This document shows positions 1 through 5,236 of a DNA stretch of 5,236 bases, one piece after another. How positions within the stretch are numbered: position 1 is the first letter of the stretch; every line of letters begins with the position of its first letter. The DNA is from Clostridia bacterium (lineage in GTDB: Bacteria > Bacillota > Clostridia > Oscillospirales > Acutalibacteraceae): positions 1-5,236 of the forward strand of contig JAFTCS010000209.1 in assembly GCA_017454565.1 (NCBI GenBank). Direction: 5' to 3'. The notes beneath the pieces are model-generated. The model saw only the letters and a list, made by a program, of their open reading frames with translations. It searched no databases and was not told the DNA's origin. The position numbers were made by a program, and so were the translations under genes.

Positions 1-146
1 AGCAAGGCGGAGTGCCTCCGCTGTCGAGTTTGTTTTGGAAAGAAATTAACATTTGGAACGAGTTAACTTTCAAAAACTATATTGGGAGCGGCAGCTTGCC
101 GCTGAAAAGGCTTGAGCGAAACTTTATTGATTTAATCAATTAAAAT
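1..146. repeat. Palindrome-rich segment beyond the leuS terminator, no confident gene
   Basis: This stretch lies beyond the leuS terminator and holds no gene I can support. It contains three short inverted repeats: GCGGAG/CTCCGC at 7-12 and 16-21 (3-nt loop), AGCGGCA/TGCCGCT at 87-93 and 97-103 (3-nt loop), and the AT-rich palindrome ATTGATT/AATCAAT at 126-132 and 134-140. A weaker TTAAC/GTTAA pair sits at 46-50 and 62-66. Such clusters of small GC hairpins in an AT-rich background often mark interspersed intergenic repeats; that reading is an inference. One plus-strand frame is open from position 3 to a TAA at 141-143 with no ATG, so the tail of a convergent gene entering from the left cannot be excluded. 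Confidence 0.4.
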
Positions 147-195
147 AGCATCGGCACATCAGGGTTTTATCTCCTTGATGTGCCGATGCTTTTTT
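147..195. terminator. Rho-independent terminator, probably bidirectional
   Basis: A perfect 14-bp inverted repeat pairs 147-160 (AGCATCGGCACATC) with 177-190. The 16-nt loop can pair further through AGG (161-163) and CCT (173-175). Read on the plus strand, the stem runs straight into six T (190-195), the textbook intrinsic terminator. Read on the minus strand, the stem is followed by ATTTTAATT, a weaker U-tract, and begins 16 nt after the leuS stop codon, so it should end the leuS operon transcript. The better T-run faces the plus strand, which suggests that a convergent gene to the left also uses it. Confidence 0.85.
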
Positions 196-206
196 ATGAA
201 AATCAA

Positions 207-2615
207 TTACTTAGCAACAATGTTTACCAGCTTGCCCTTGACATAGATTTCCTTTACAATGTTCTTGCCCTCAATAAAGGGTGTGATCTTTGCGGAATTC
301 TTTGCCAGAGCAATAGCACCTGCCTGGTCAATGTCAACGGGAACCATTATCTTGTCCCTGACCTTGCCGTTTATCTGCACTGCGATCTCTACCGCTTCGT
401 CTACGCACTTGCTCTCATCGTATGCAGGCCATGCCGCAACGGACGCAAAACCGCTGCCAAGCTTTGCCTGTTCCCAGACCTCTTCCGCTGCATGAGGAGC
501 AAAGGGACTCATCAGTATGGTGAAGGTTTTAAGCTCTTCCTTCGTAACGCTTCCGGTAGCATAAATGTCGTTTATCAGTGACATCATGGCGGCGATTGCT
601 GTGTTGAATTTCAGAGTCTCCACATCCTCGCCGACCTTCTTGATGGTCTTATGGAAAGCGGATTCCAATTCGGGACGCATAGCGTCACCCTTTACCATGC
701 CTTCAAGTCCACAGAAACGCTCGATGAAACGGCGGCAGCCCTTTATGCTGCTGGAGCTCCAGGGTGCGGCATTCTCAAAGTCTCCTATGAACATTTCAAA
801 CAGACGCATTGTATCAGCGCCGTATGTGGTTACGATATCATCCGGATTAACCACGTTGCCTCTGGACTTGCTCATCTTTTCGCCGTTCTCACCCAGGATC
901 ATACCGTGGCTTGTGCGCTTTGCATAAGGCTCGGGTGTGGGAACCACCTTGATGTCATAAAGGAACTTGTGCCAGAAACGGCTGTACAGCAGGTGAAGCG
1001 TAGTGTGCTCCATGCCGCCGTTGTACCAGTCGATGGGAGACCAGTATTTCAGAGCCTCTTCACTCGCAAGAGCATTGTCGTTGTGGGGATCCATATATCT
1101 GAGGAAGTACCATGAAGAACCTGCCCACTGAGGCATGGTATCAGTCTCGCGCTTGGCGTCGCCGCCGCACTTGGGGCACTTGGTATTTACCCAGTCGGTC
1201 ATCTTTGCAAGCGGTGACTCGCCGTTATCGGTAGGCTCGTAGGATTCAACATCCGGCAGTTCCAGAGGAAGCTCGCTTTCGGGTATTGCAACAGCACCGC
1301 AGCAGGGGCAGTGTACTATCGGGATAGGCTCGCCCCAGTAGCGCTGACGTGAGAACACCCAGTCACGGAGCTTGAAGTTTACCTTTGCTCTGCCCTTGCC
1401 GGTCTTTTCCAGCTCCTCAGTGATCTTCTTCTTGGCCTCATCCACTGACAAGCCATCGAGATATCCGGAGTTGACAAGAATTCCGGTAGCGCAGTCGGTA
1501 AAGGCTTCCTTCTGCACATCCTCGCCGCCCTTTACGACTTCGATAATGGGCAGATCAAACTTCTTTGCAAAATCATGGTCACGGGTATCATGGGCAGGAA
1601 CAGCCATAATAGCGCCTGTACCGTAGGATACCAGTACATAGTCTGAAATGAATATCGGGATCTGTGTGCCGTTTACGGGGTTGATGGCCTCAACTCCGCT
1701 TATGCGCACACCTGTCTTGTCTTTGGCGACCTCGGTACGCTCAAAGTCAGACTTTCTGGCAGCAGCGTCCTGATATGCCCTGATCTCGTCCATATTGCCG
1801 ATAACACCTGCAAGCTTCTCAATGATGGGATGTTCCGGCGAGATGACCATGTATGTAGCTCCGAAAAGTGTGTCGGGTCTTGTGGTGTATACGGTGAGGG
1901 TATCGCCTGTGGTGGTGGTGAAATCCACCTCAGCGCCTGTTGAACGGCCTATCCAGTTCTTCTGCTGTGCCTTTACTCTGTCGGGATAATCCACTAAATC
2001 AAGGTCATTTATGAGTCTGTCGGCATAGGCGGTGATCTTCAGCATCCACTGTGACTTTACTTTTCTCACTACCTCGCTGCCGCAGCGTTCGCAAACGCCG
2101 TTAACAACCTCCTCATTTGCAAGTACGCACTTGCATGAGGTGCACCAGTTTACAGCCATTTCCTTTTTATATGCAAGGCCGTTTTCAAAGAGCTTGAGGA
2201 ATATCCACTGAGTCCACTTGTAGGATTTGGGGTCGGTGGTGTTTATCTCTCTGCTCCAGTCGAACGAAATGCCCAGTGACTGGAGCTGGCTCTTGAAACG
2301 TGCAACATTTTTCTCGGTTACGATTCTGGGATGGATATGGTTCTTGATGGCATAGTTCTCAGTCGGCAGACCGAAAGCGTCCCAGCCTATGGGATAGAGC
2401 ACATTGTAGCCCTGCTGTCTGCGCTTTCTTGCTATGATATCAAGAGCCGTGTAGGATCTTGGGTGTCCTACATGAAGTCCCTGTCCTGACGGATAGGGAA
2501 ACTCTATGAGCGCATAGAATTTCTTCTTGTCTGTGGAATTTTCGGCATGGAAAATGCCGGCCTCCTCCCACCTTTGCTGCCATTTGGCTTCAATATTTTT
2601 ATGGTCGTACTTCAA
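207..2615 (-). CDS. leuS: Leucyl-tRNA synthetase (LeuRS)
   Basis: Class I aminoacyl-tRNA synthetase that charges tRNA-Leu with leucine in the cytoplasm. The 802 residues match the usual bacterial length. The ATP-binding HIGH signature is HVGH at 48-51, and KMSKS is at 580-584. The CP1 editing domain, which hydrolyses mischarged tRNA, spans roughly 222-420; it carries TTRPDT at 244-249, GTGAIMAVPAHD at 332-343, and Asp346, which aligns with the conserved editing Asp (E. coli D345). Cysteine pairs C158/C161 with C175/C178, and C436/C439 with C480/C483, look like two zinc ribbons. Only a short loop (GMILGENGE) precedes KMSKS, so the leucine-specific domain of E. coli LeuRS is missing, as in Bacillus. 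The C-terminal domain has VQINGKVRDKI at 746-756. The start is TTG: family members begin with similar residues at this point, there is no nearby ATG, and a strong SD lies upstream. It is the last gene of the operon, 68 bp after rsfS. Confidence 0.98.
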   Translation of the reverse strand: MKYDHKNIEAKWQQRWEEAGIFHAENSTDKKKFYALIEFPYPSGQGLHVGHPRSYTALDIIARKRRQQGYNVLYPIGWDAFGLPTENYAIKNHIHPRIVTEKNVARFKSQLQSLGISFDWSREINTTDPKSYKWTQWIFLKLFENGLAYKKEMAVNWCTSCKCVLANEEVVNGVCERCGSEVVRKVKSQWMLKITAYADRLINDLDLVDYPDRVKAQQKNWIGRSTGAEVDFTTTTGDTLTVYTTRPDTLFGATYMVISPEHPIIEKLAGVIGNMDEIRAYQDAAARKSDFERTEVAKDKTGVRISGVEAINPVNGTQIPIFISDYVLVSYGTGAIMAVPAHDTRDHDFAKKFDLPIIEVVKGGEDVQKEAFTDCATGILVNSGYLDGLSVDEAKKKITEELEKTGKGRAKVNFKLRDWVFSRQRYWGEPIPIVHCPCCGAVAIPESELPLELPDVESYEPTDNGESPLAKMTDWVNTKCPKCGGDAKRETDTMPQWAGSSWYFLRYMDPHNDNALASEEALKYWSPIDWYNGGMEHTTLHLLYSRFWHKFLYDIKVVPTPEPYAKRTSHGMILGENGEKMSKSRGNVVNPDDIVTTYGADTMRLFEMFIGDFENAAPWSSSSIKGCRRFIERFCGLEGMVKGDAMRPELESAFHKTIKKVGEDVETLKFNTAIAAMMSLINDIYATGSVTKEELKTFTILMSPFAPHAAEEVWEQAKLGSGFASVAAWPAYDESKCVDEAVEIAVQINGKVRDKIMVPVDIDQAGAIALAKNSAKITPFIEGKNIVKEIYVKGKLVNIVAK

Positions 2616-2630
2616 TTCTGTTCTCTCCTT
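2613..2630 (-). promoter_or_regulatory. Ribosome binding site and TTG start of leuS
   Basis: On the minus strand AAGGAG (2625-2630) lies 9 nt before the TTG codon at 2615-2613. No ATG or GTG is available at a plausible position, and the protein N-terminus MKYDHKNIEAKWQ matches the start of LeuRS family proteins. The strong SD with good spacing therefore fixes TTG as the initiator. A weak start codon paired with a strong SD may moderate leuS translation; that effect is an inference. Confidence 0.85.
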
Positions 2631-2683
2631 TTAATTGCCTTGAATTTCTATTTATACCCAGCACATTGCTGAGATGAAACACA

Positions 2684-3070
2684 TTATTCTGCGTCCTTGA
2701 AAAGCTCTTCAAGGGGCATCTGCTCGATGTCGGTAATGTCCACATTCTCGCCGTCCTGCCACAGGCGTTCCAGACTGTAATAATCCCTTGCCTCCTCTGA
2801 AAAAACGTGAACTATAACGTCAACGTAATCCAAAAGGATCCATGAATCGGAACGGTAGCCCTCTATATGGCTCACGCTTACGCCCATATTGTCAAGCCTG
2901 AATTCCACATTGTCTGCAAGGCTCTTTACATGGGTAGTGGATGAACCCGTTGCGATAACGAAATAATCAGCTATGGACGAAATATCGGTTATCTTTATCA
3001 GCTTTATGTCGATACCCTTTCTCTCGGATAGTGCTTTTGCGGCAGCTCGTGCCGTTTCAAGTGTTGTCAT
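2684..3070 (-). CDS. rsfS: Ribosomal silencing factor RsfS (Iojap/DUF143 family)
   Basis: Small cytoplasmic protein of the Iojap family. Members bind ribosomal protein uL14 on the 50S subunit and block joining with 30S, lowering translation in starvation or stationary phase. The 128 residues are a usual length. Family signatures are visible: ADYFVIATGSS at 34-44, EGYRSDSWILLDY at 70-82, VIVHVF at 85-90, and the R-x-YY-x-LE-x-LW block at 95-104. The residue after LDY is Val83, where many homologues have Gly (LLDYGD); this is probably tolerated variation. The ATG start is fixed by a consensus SD. It lies 30 bp after yqeK and 68 bp before leuS on the same strand, so the three are probably co-transcribed. 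The yqeK-rsfS pairing is conserved in Firmicutes (B. subtilis yqeK-yqeL). Confidence 0.96.
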   Translation of the reverse strand: MTTLETARAAAKALSERKGIDIKLIKITDISSIADYFVIATGSSTTHVKSLADNVEFRLDNMGVSVSHIEGYRSDSWILLDYVDVIVHVFSEEARDYYSLERLWQDGENVDITDIEQMPLEELFKDAE

Positions 3071-3077
3071 TGTTTTT

Positions 3078-3083
3078 CCTCCT
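3078..3083 (-). promoter_or_regulatory. Consensus Shine-Dalgarno of rsfS
   Basis: AGGAGG on the minus strand is a perfect anti-SD complement, 7 nt before the rsfS ATG (3070-3068). It supports the chosen start and predicts efficient translation. Confidence 0.85.
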
Positions 3084-3100
3084 AAATTTCCCGGATGCTT

Positions 3101-3688
3101 TTATTTTTCGCGGTTTCTGGCCTTTGCCCTCAGCGCGGCCATCTCATTATAACCTGCAAAGGTGTCGGGAGCTATGGTTATCTTCCTCTGCGCAAGGTCT
3201 GATATGGTGAACGCCATTCCCTCCAGCACAGCCTCATCCAGACTTTTATCTGCTATGCGGCGTATCCTGTCCACACCCTCATAGTCACGGTCGGCGGAGG
3301 TGAAATCAGCCACAAATATTACCTTTTCCAGAACCGACATGCCTGCTCTGCCCGTAGTATGGTAGCGTATGGCGCCGATTATATCCTTGTCTGTAATATC
3401 AAGCTCCACCTGTACATAGGCGCTGCCTGAAATAGCATGCCACAGCTTAGACGAATTCTGCTCCATTTCCGTCAGCACAATACCTGCTCTGCGGATAAGC
3501 GACATCTGTTCAGGCCCGTCGGTCTCTTTTGTGGCATCGTGAAGAATGCCTGCAAGCTCAGCCTTAGCTTCATCGGCTCCGTATTTTTTTGCAAGCCTTA
3601 CGGCTTCCCTGGCGACGTTCTTTGAATGCTTGAAGCGCGCAGACTTCATTCTCATACTGATGATATCCTCATAATACTTAAAACTCAT
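3101..3688 (-). CDS. yqeK: HD-domain bis(5'-nucleosyl)-tetraphosphatase (Ap4A hydrolase) YqeK
   Basis: Predicted symmetrical Ap4A hydrolase of the YqeK family, which splits diadenosine tetraphosphate into two ADP using a bound metal centre. The 195 residues fit the family. The metal-binding HD pattern is complete: His21 (KHS), His50-Asp51 (GILHDATKE), His84 (LWHAISGS), His110 (IRYHTTGR) and Asp128 (FVADF). The family C-terminal block is also present (VDRIRRIA at 139-146). The ATG start has GGAG 9 nt upstream (3698-3701). The gene follows a near-consensus promoter and precedes rsfS by 30 bp. In B. subtilis and many other Firmicutes yqeK directly follows nadD; here a membrane protease gene separates them. 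Aminoacyl-tRNA synthetases make Ap4A as a side product, so placement with leuS makes functional sense, though a direct link is an inference. Confidence 0.95.
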   Translation of the reverse strand: MSFKYYEDIISMRMKSARFKHSKNVAREAVRLAKKYGADEAKAELAGILHDATKETDGPEQMSLIRRAGIVLTEMEQNSSKLWHAISGSAYVQVELDITDKDIIGAIRYHTTGRAGMSVLEKVIFVADFTSADRDYEGVDRIRRIADKSLDEAVLEGMAFTISDLAQRKITIAPDTFAGYNEMAALRAKARNREK

Positions 3689-3730
3689 ATAAACCAGCTC
3701 CAGATCTGCAATGTTCGGGTACCGACTTAT

Positions 3731-3759
3731 ATTATATCAATAAATGCAGACTCTTTCAA
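3731..3759 (-). promoter_or_regulatory. Sigma-A-type promoter with extended -10 upstream of yqeK
   Basis: On the minus strand TTGAAA (3754-3759; consensus TTGACA, 5 of 6) is followed by a 17-bp spacer and a perfect TATAAT (3731-3736). The -10 is preceded by TG plus one base, giving the extended form TGaTATAAT. The predicted transcript would start near 3724 and have a leader of about 35 nt before the yqeK ATG, with GGAG at 3698-3701. A tiny palindrome TCGG-GTA-CCGA (3715-3725) lies at the predicted start site; it may be chance. The promoter lies in the 112-bp gap between the CPBP gene and yqeK. It should drive yqeK-rsfS-leuS separately from transcription entering from nadD. I see no terminator hairpin in the gap, so read-through is also likely. 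Confidence 0.8.
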
Positions 3760-3800
3760 GGTGGATTGTTCATTTTTTTCAAAGTTCAGTTTCAGCACCG

Positions 3801-4478
3801 CTATACAAACATGAACACTAAAAGATCATAAAACGAGTGCAGGATAACCGCCACCCAGATATTCCGGCAGCGCATGAGACAAAATGAAAAAAGTGCACTC
3901 AGAACAATTATCGTAACAAACGAAAAGCTCGTAAGATTCGCCGCAAATACTCCGCTGCTTATCCAGACCGGAAAGTGTATAGCAAGGAACATGACAGCGT
4001 TTACGGCAACTGCAATATATTTTTTCGGCTCGCTGTCATCATGTTTCAATGTGGCGTTAAGGAAGAACCCTCTGAACACCGTCTCTTCGGTGAAACCGAC
4101 TAACAGCGCCACTATAAGCTTTGACGGATGAAAGCTGCTGCTCAGCGCCAGTCCATGCGTCCTTAAAATTACCCCGCCCAGAACAAATACAGCTAAAGCT
4201 GCCGCAATCAGCAGATATTTCAGGCTCTCCCTGCGGAAAGACAATAATTCCTTCATTCCGATCAGCATATCCTCTGAAAAGCGCTTTATCAGAAGGAGCG
4301 CAGGAAGTGTCCAGACGAGATTTTTTATCAGCAGGTCTCTTATCAGCACAATGGCATATTGGTTATTTATAGCACCTGATATCACCGGCATCAGAAGCAG
4401 CTCGACTGCCGCCCATGCGCCGTAAAGCCATACTGTGAACAGAATGAACGCTATAGTCAGGTTTTTATTTTTGATCAA
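3801..4478 (-). CDS. CPBP-family (Abi/Rce1-type) intramembrane metalloprotease
   Basis: Hydrophobic 225-residue protein with about seven predicted membrane segments, roughly at 8-33, 42-64, 87-105, 119-140, 153-171, 183-203 and 206-224. The three signatures of the CPBP/Abi glutamic-type intramembrane protease family (Pfam PF02517) are present in order: EETVFR at 131-136 (EExxxR), FLAIH at 164-168 (FxxxH) and HSFYD at 214-218 (HxxxD/N). All expected catalytic residues are intact, so it is probably active. Characterised relatives include the prenyl-protein protease Rce1, and bacterial members linked to bacteriocin immunity or peptide maturation. No CAAX substrate or bacteriocin gene is visible here, so the substrate is unknown. 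The start is TTG (4478-4476), overlapping the nadD stop; an in-frame TGA lies just upstream, and the next internal ATG (Met30) would remove the first membrane segment. It interrupts the usual nadD-yqeK order. Confidence 0.9.
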   Translation of the reverse strand: MIKNKNLTIAFILFTVWLYGAWAAVELLLMPVISGAINNQYAIVLIRDLLIKNLVWTLPALLLIKRFSEDMLIGMKELLSFRRESLKYLLIAAALAVFVLGGVILRTHGLALSSSFHPSKLIVALLVGFTEETVFRGFFLNATLKHDDSEPKKYIAVAVNAVMFLAIHFPVWISSGVFAANLTSFSFVTIIVLSALFSFCLMRCRNIWVAVILHSFYDLLVFMFV

Positions 4479-4492
4479 GCTTCATCACCCTC
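4475..4492 (-). promoter_or_regulatory. TTGA stop/start overlap and ribosome binding site of the CPBP gene
   Basis: The CPBP start codon TTG (4478-4476) and the nadD stop TGA (4477-4475) share two bases in the tetranucleotide TTGA. GAGGGTG at 4486-4492, inside the nadD 3' end, lies 7 nt upstream and can act as the SD. Such overlaps usually mean that the downstream gene is translated by ribosomes finishing the upstream one. Confidence 0.75.
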
Positions 4493-5095
4493 ATTTCCGG
4501 ACAGGTACAGCCCCTTTCTAAGTATGTACTGCTCGACTCTTTCGGGCACCATGCCATTTATGCTCAAACCCTTTCGCACACGCTCCCTTATCTCGGTAGA
4601 AGAGACTCTCGCCACACTGACGTTCAGAAGCTCTGTCTCAGCGCCGAGCGTCCTGAGATATTCCGCATGGGAAGTCAGCTTTGCAATATCGTCATCGTTT
4701 CTTGGTATGGTGCAGATCGCAGCCTTGCTGAATATCACCTCAGGCGACCTCCAGCTTTGTATGGTAAGAAAGGCGTCGGCTCCGGTAACGAGGAACAGCT
4801 TGTCCTCAGGATAGATCTGCGAAATATATGTAAGCGTATCGCAGGTATAGCTTGCACCCTCGCGCCGCAGCTCGATGTCACTTACCTCTGTATTGGGGAA
4901 GTCCTCAAAAGCAAGCCTGCACATTTCCAGTCTGTACTCTCCGGGCGCAGAGCCTTTAGACATTTTGAAGGGAGACACGAAGGCCGGGATAATTATTACC
5001 CTGTCCAGCTCAAGCTTTTTTACAAAGACCTGTGAAAGATCAACATGTCCCTGATGTACCGGGTCAAAGCTGCCGCCGAAAATAGCCGTTCTCAT
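4475..5095 (-). CDS. nadD: Nicotinate-nucleotide adenylyltransferase NadD
   Basis: Cytoplasmic enzyme that joins nicotinate mononucleotide and ATP to form nicotinate adenine dinucleotide, the step before NAD synthetase. The 206 residues are a usual length. The nucleotidyltransferase signature GGSFDPVHQGH is at 7-17. Other NadD features are SYTCDTL at 82-88, GADAFLTIQSWR at 105-116, and the C-terminal SSTEIRERV at 165-173, the ATP-binding ISSTxIR-type motif. At 41-44 the sequence is SPFK where many homologues have PPHK; the catalytic-site motifs are otherwise intact. The ATG start at 5095 has AAGGGAGAG (5102-5110) about 6-8 nt upstream. It begins 27 bp after yhbY and overlaps the CPBP gene. 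The yhbY-nadD neighbourhood is standard in Firmicutes. Confidence 0.97.
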   Translation of the reverse strand: MRTAIFGGSFDPVHQGHVDLSQVFVKKLELDRVIIIPAFVSPFKMSKGSAPGEYRLEMCRLAFEDFPNTEVSDIELRREGASYTCDTLTYISQIYPEDKLFLVTGADAFLTIQSWRSPEVIFSKAAICTIPRNDDDIAKLTSHAEYLRTLGAETELLNVSVARVSSTEIRERVRKGLSINGMVPERVEQYILRKGLYLSGNEGDEA

Positions 5096-5122
5096 AAATA
5101 TCTCTCCCTTCCTTTTCTCTTG

Positions 5123-5236
5123 TCATTTTCTTTTGCCGCCCTTTGCCTTTGGAAGCTCTATTTTGGGCTGTTCGGGATTTCTGCGGAAAAGCACGAATTT
5201 TGACCCGATGACCTGTACCACGTCACTGTTTGTGGC
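5123..5236 (-). CDS. yhbY: Ribosome assembly RNA-binding protein YhbY (3' end only)
   Basis: Only the last 37 codons and the TGA stop (5125-5123) are in the window; the 5' part lies past the right edge. The readable residues include VVQVIGSKFVLFRRN followed by PEQPKIELP and a basic tail KAKGGKRK. This matches the end of the CRS1/YhbY RNA-binding domain, whose E. coli member has NVQVIGKTLVLYRP then KISLPR in the same place. YhbY-family proteins associate with pre-50S ribosomal particles. The gene lies 27 bp upstream of nadD on the same strand, the order also seen in B. subtilis (yqeI-nadD). The whole protein would be expected to have about 95-105 residues. Confidence 0.9.
   Translation of the reverse strand, partial: ATNSDVVQVIGSKFVLFRRNPEQPKIELPKAKGGKRK

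Noticed and set aside
112..146. Promoter-like TTGAGC and TAAAAT on the plus strand
   Set aside because: The spacing is 23 bp and the only downstream target is the terminator, so it is not a credible promoter.
160..190. SD-like AAGGAG plus ATG inside the terminator loop on the minus strand
   Set aside because: It would encode only about seven residues and lies within the terminator hairpin; almost certainly coincidence.
180..1115. Plus-strand open frames of up to 154 codons opposite leuS
   Set aside because: They are antisense shadows of a highly conserved leuS. They show no recognisable domains and lack supporting start signals.
2616..2683. Possible T-box or leucine-responsive leader, or a separate promoter, before leuS
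   Set aside because: The gap is only 68 bp, too short for a T-box, and no specifier or antiterminator elements are visible. TATAAA at 2651-2656 lacks a credible -35 at 16-18 bp. The CAGCA/TGCTG palindrome at 2659-2671 is small and has no T-run.
2822..2824. Val83 in place of the usual Gly in the RsfS LLDYGD motif as a sign of inactivation
   Set aside because: All surrounding signature residues are intact and the frame is full length, so it is most likely natural variation.
3760..3800. Terminator after the CPBP gene
   Set aside because: The A-rich run and repeated CTGAA-like words do not form a stable stem followed by T residues on the minus strand.

Overview
The window looks like a housekeeping operon from a low-to-mid GC Clostridia bacterium. 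A relative of Ruminococcus (Oscillospiraceae) is my best guess. This rests on the gene order, the Bacillus-type LeuRS without the large leucine-specific insertion, the strong AGGAGG-type ribosome binding sites and the TTG starts. The genus is an inference and cannot be settled from this stretch alone. All confident genes lie on the minus strand, so transcription runs from the right edge to the left edge.

In transcription order: (i) the 3' end of yhbY, a ribosome-assembly RNA-binding protein, cut by the right edge; (ii) nadD, nicotinate-nucleotide adenylyltransferase; (iii) a CPBP-family (Abi/Rce1-type) membrane protease-like gene whose TTG start overlaps the nadD stop; (iv) a 112-bp gap holding a near-consensus extended -10 promoter; (v) yqeK, an HD-domain Ap4A hydrolase; (vi) rsfS, a ribosomal silencing factor; (vii) leuS, leucyl-tRNA synthetase, with a TTG start; (viii) a strong hairpin terminator that could work on both strands; (ix) about 146 bp at the left edge with no confident gene but several short palindromes.

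The genes share a theme of translation and nucleotide or cofactor metabolism: ribosome biogenesis (YhbY), NAD synthesis (NadD), clearance of Ap4A (a known by-product of aminoacyl-tRNA synthetases such as LeuRS), ribosome silencing (RsfS) and leucine charging. The yhbY-nadD-yqeK-rsfS order is widely conserved in Firmicutes. The membrane protease gene is the accessory element that breaks it. The internal promoter just after that gene can express yqeK-rsfS-leuS independently of the upstream part.

I see no CRISPR array, insertion sequence, tRNA, rRNA, T-box or other riboswitch, and no convincing undescribed system. The points most worth a second look are the embedded CPBP gene, the internal promoter, the two TTG starts, and the palindrome-rich left edge beyond the terminator.
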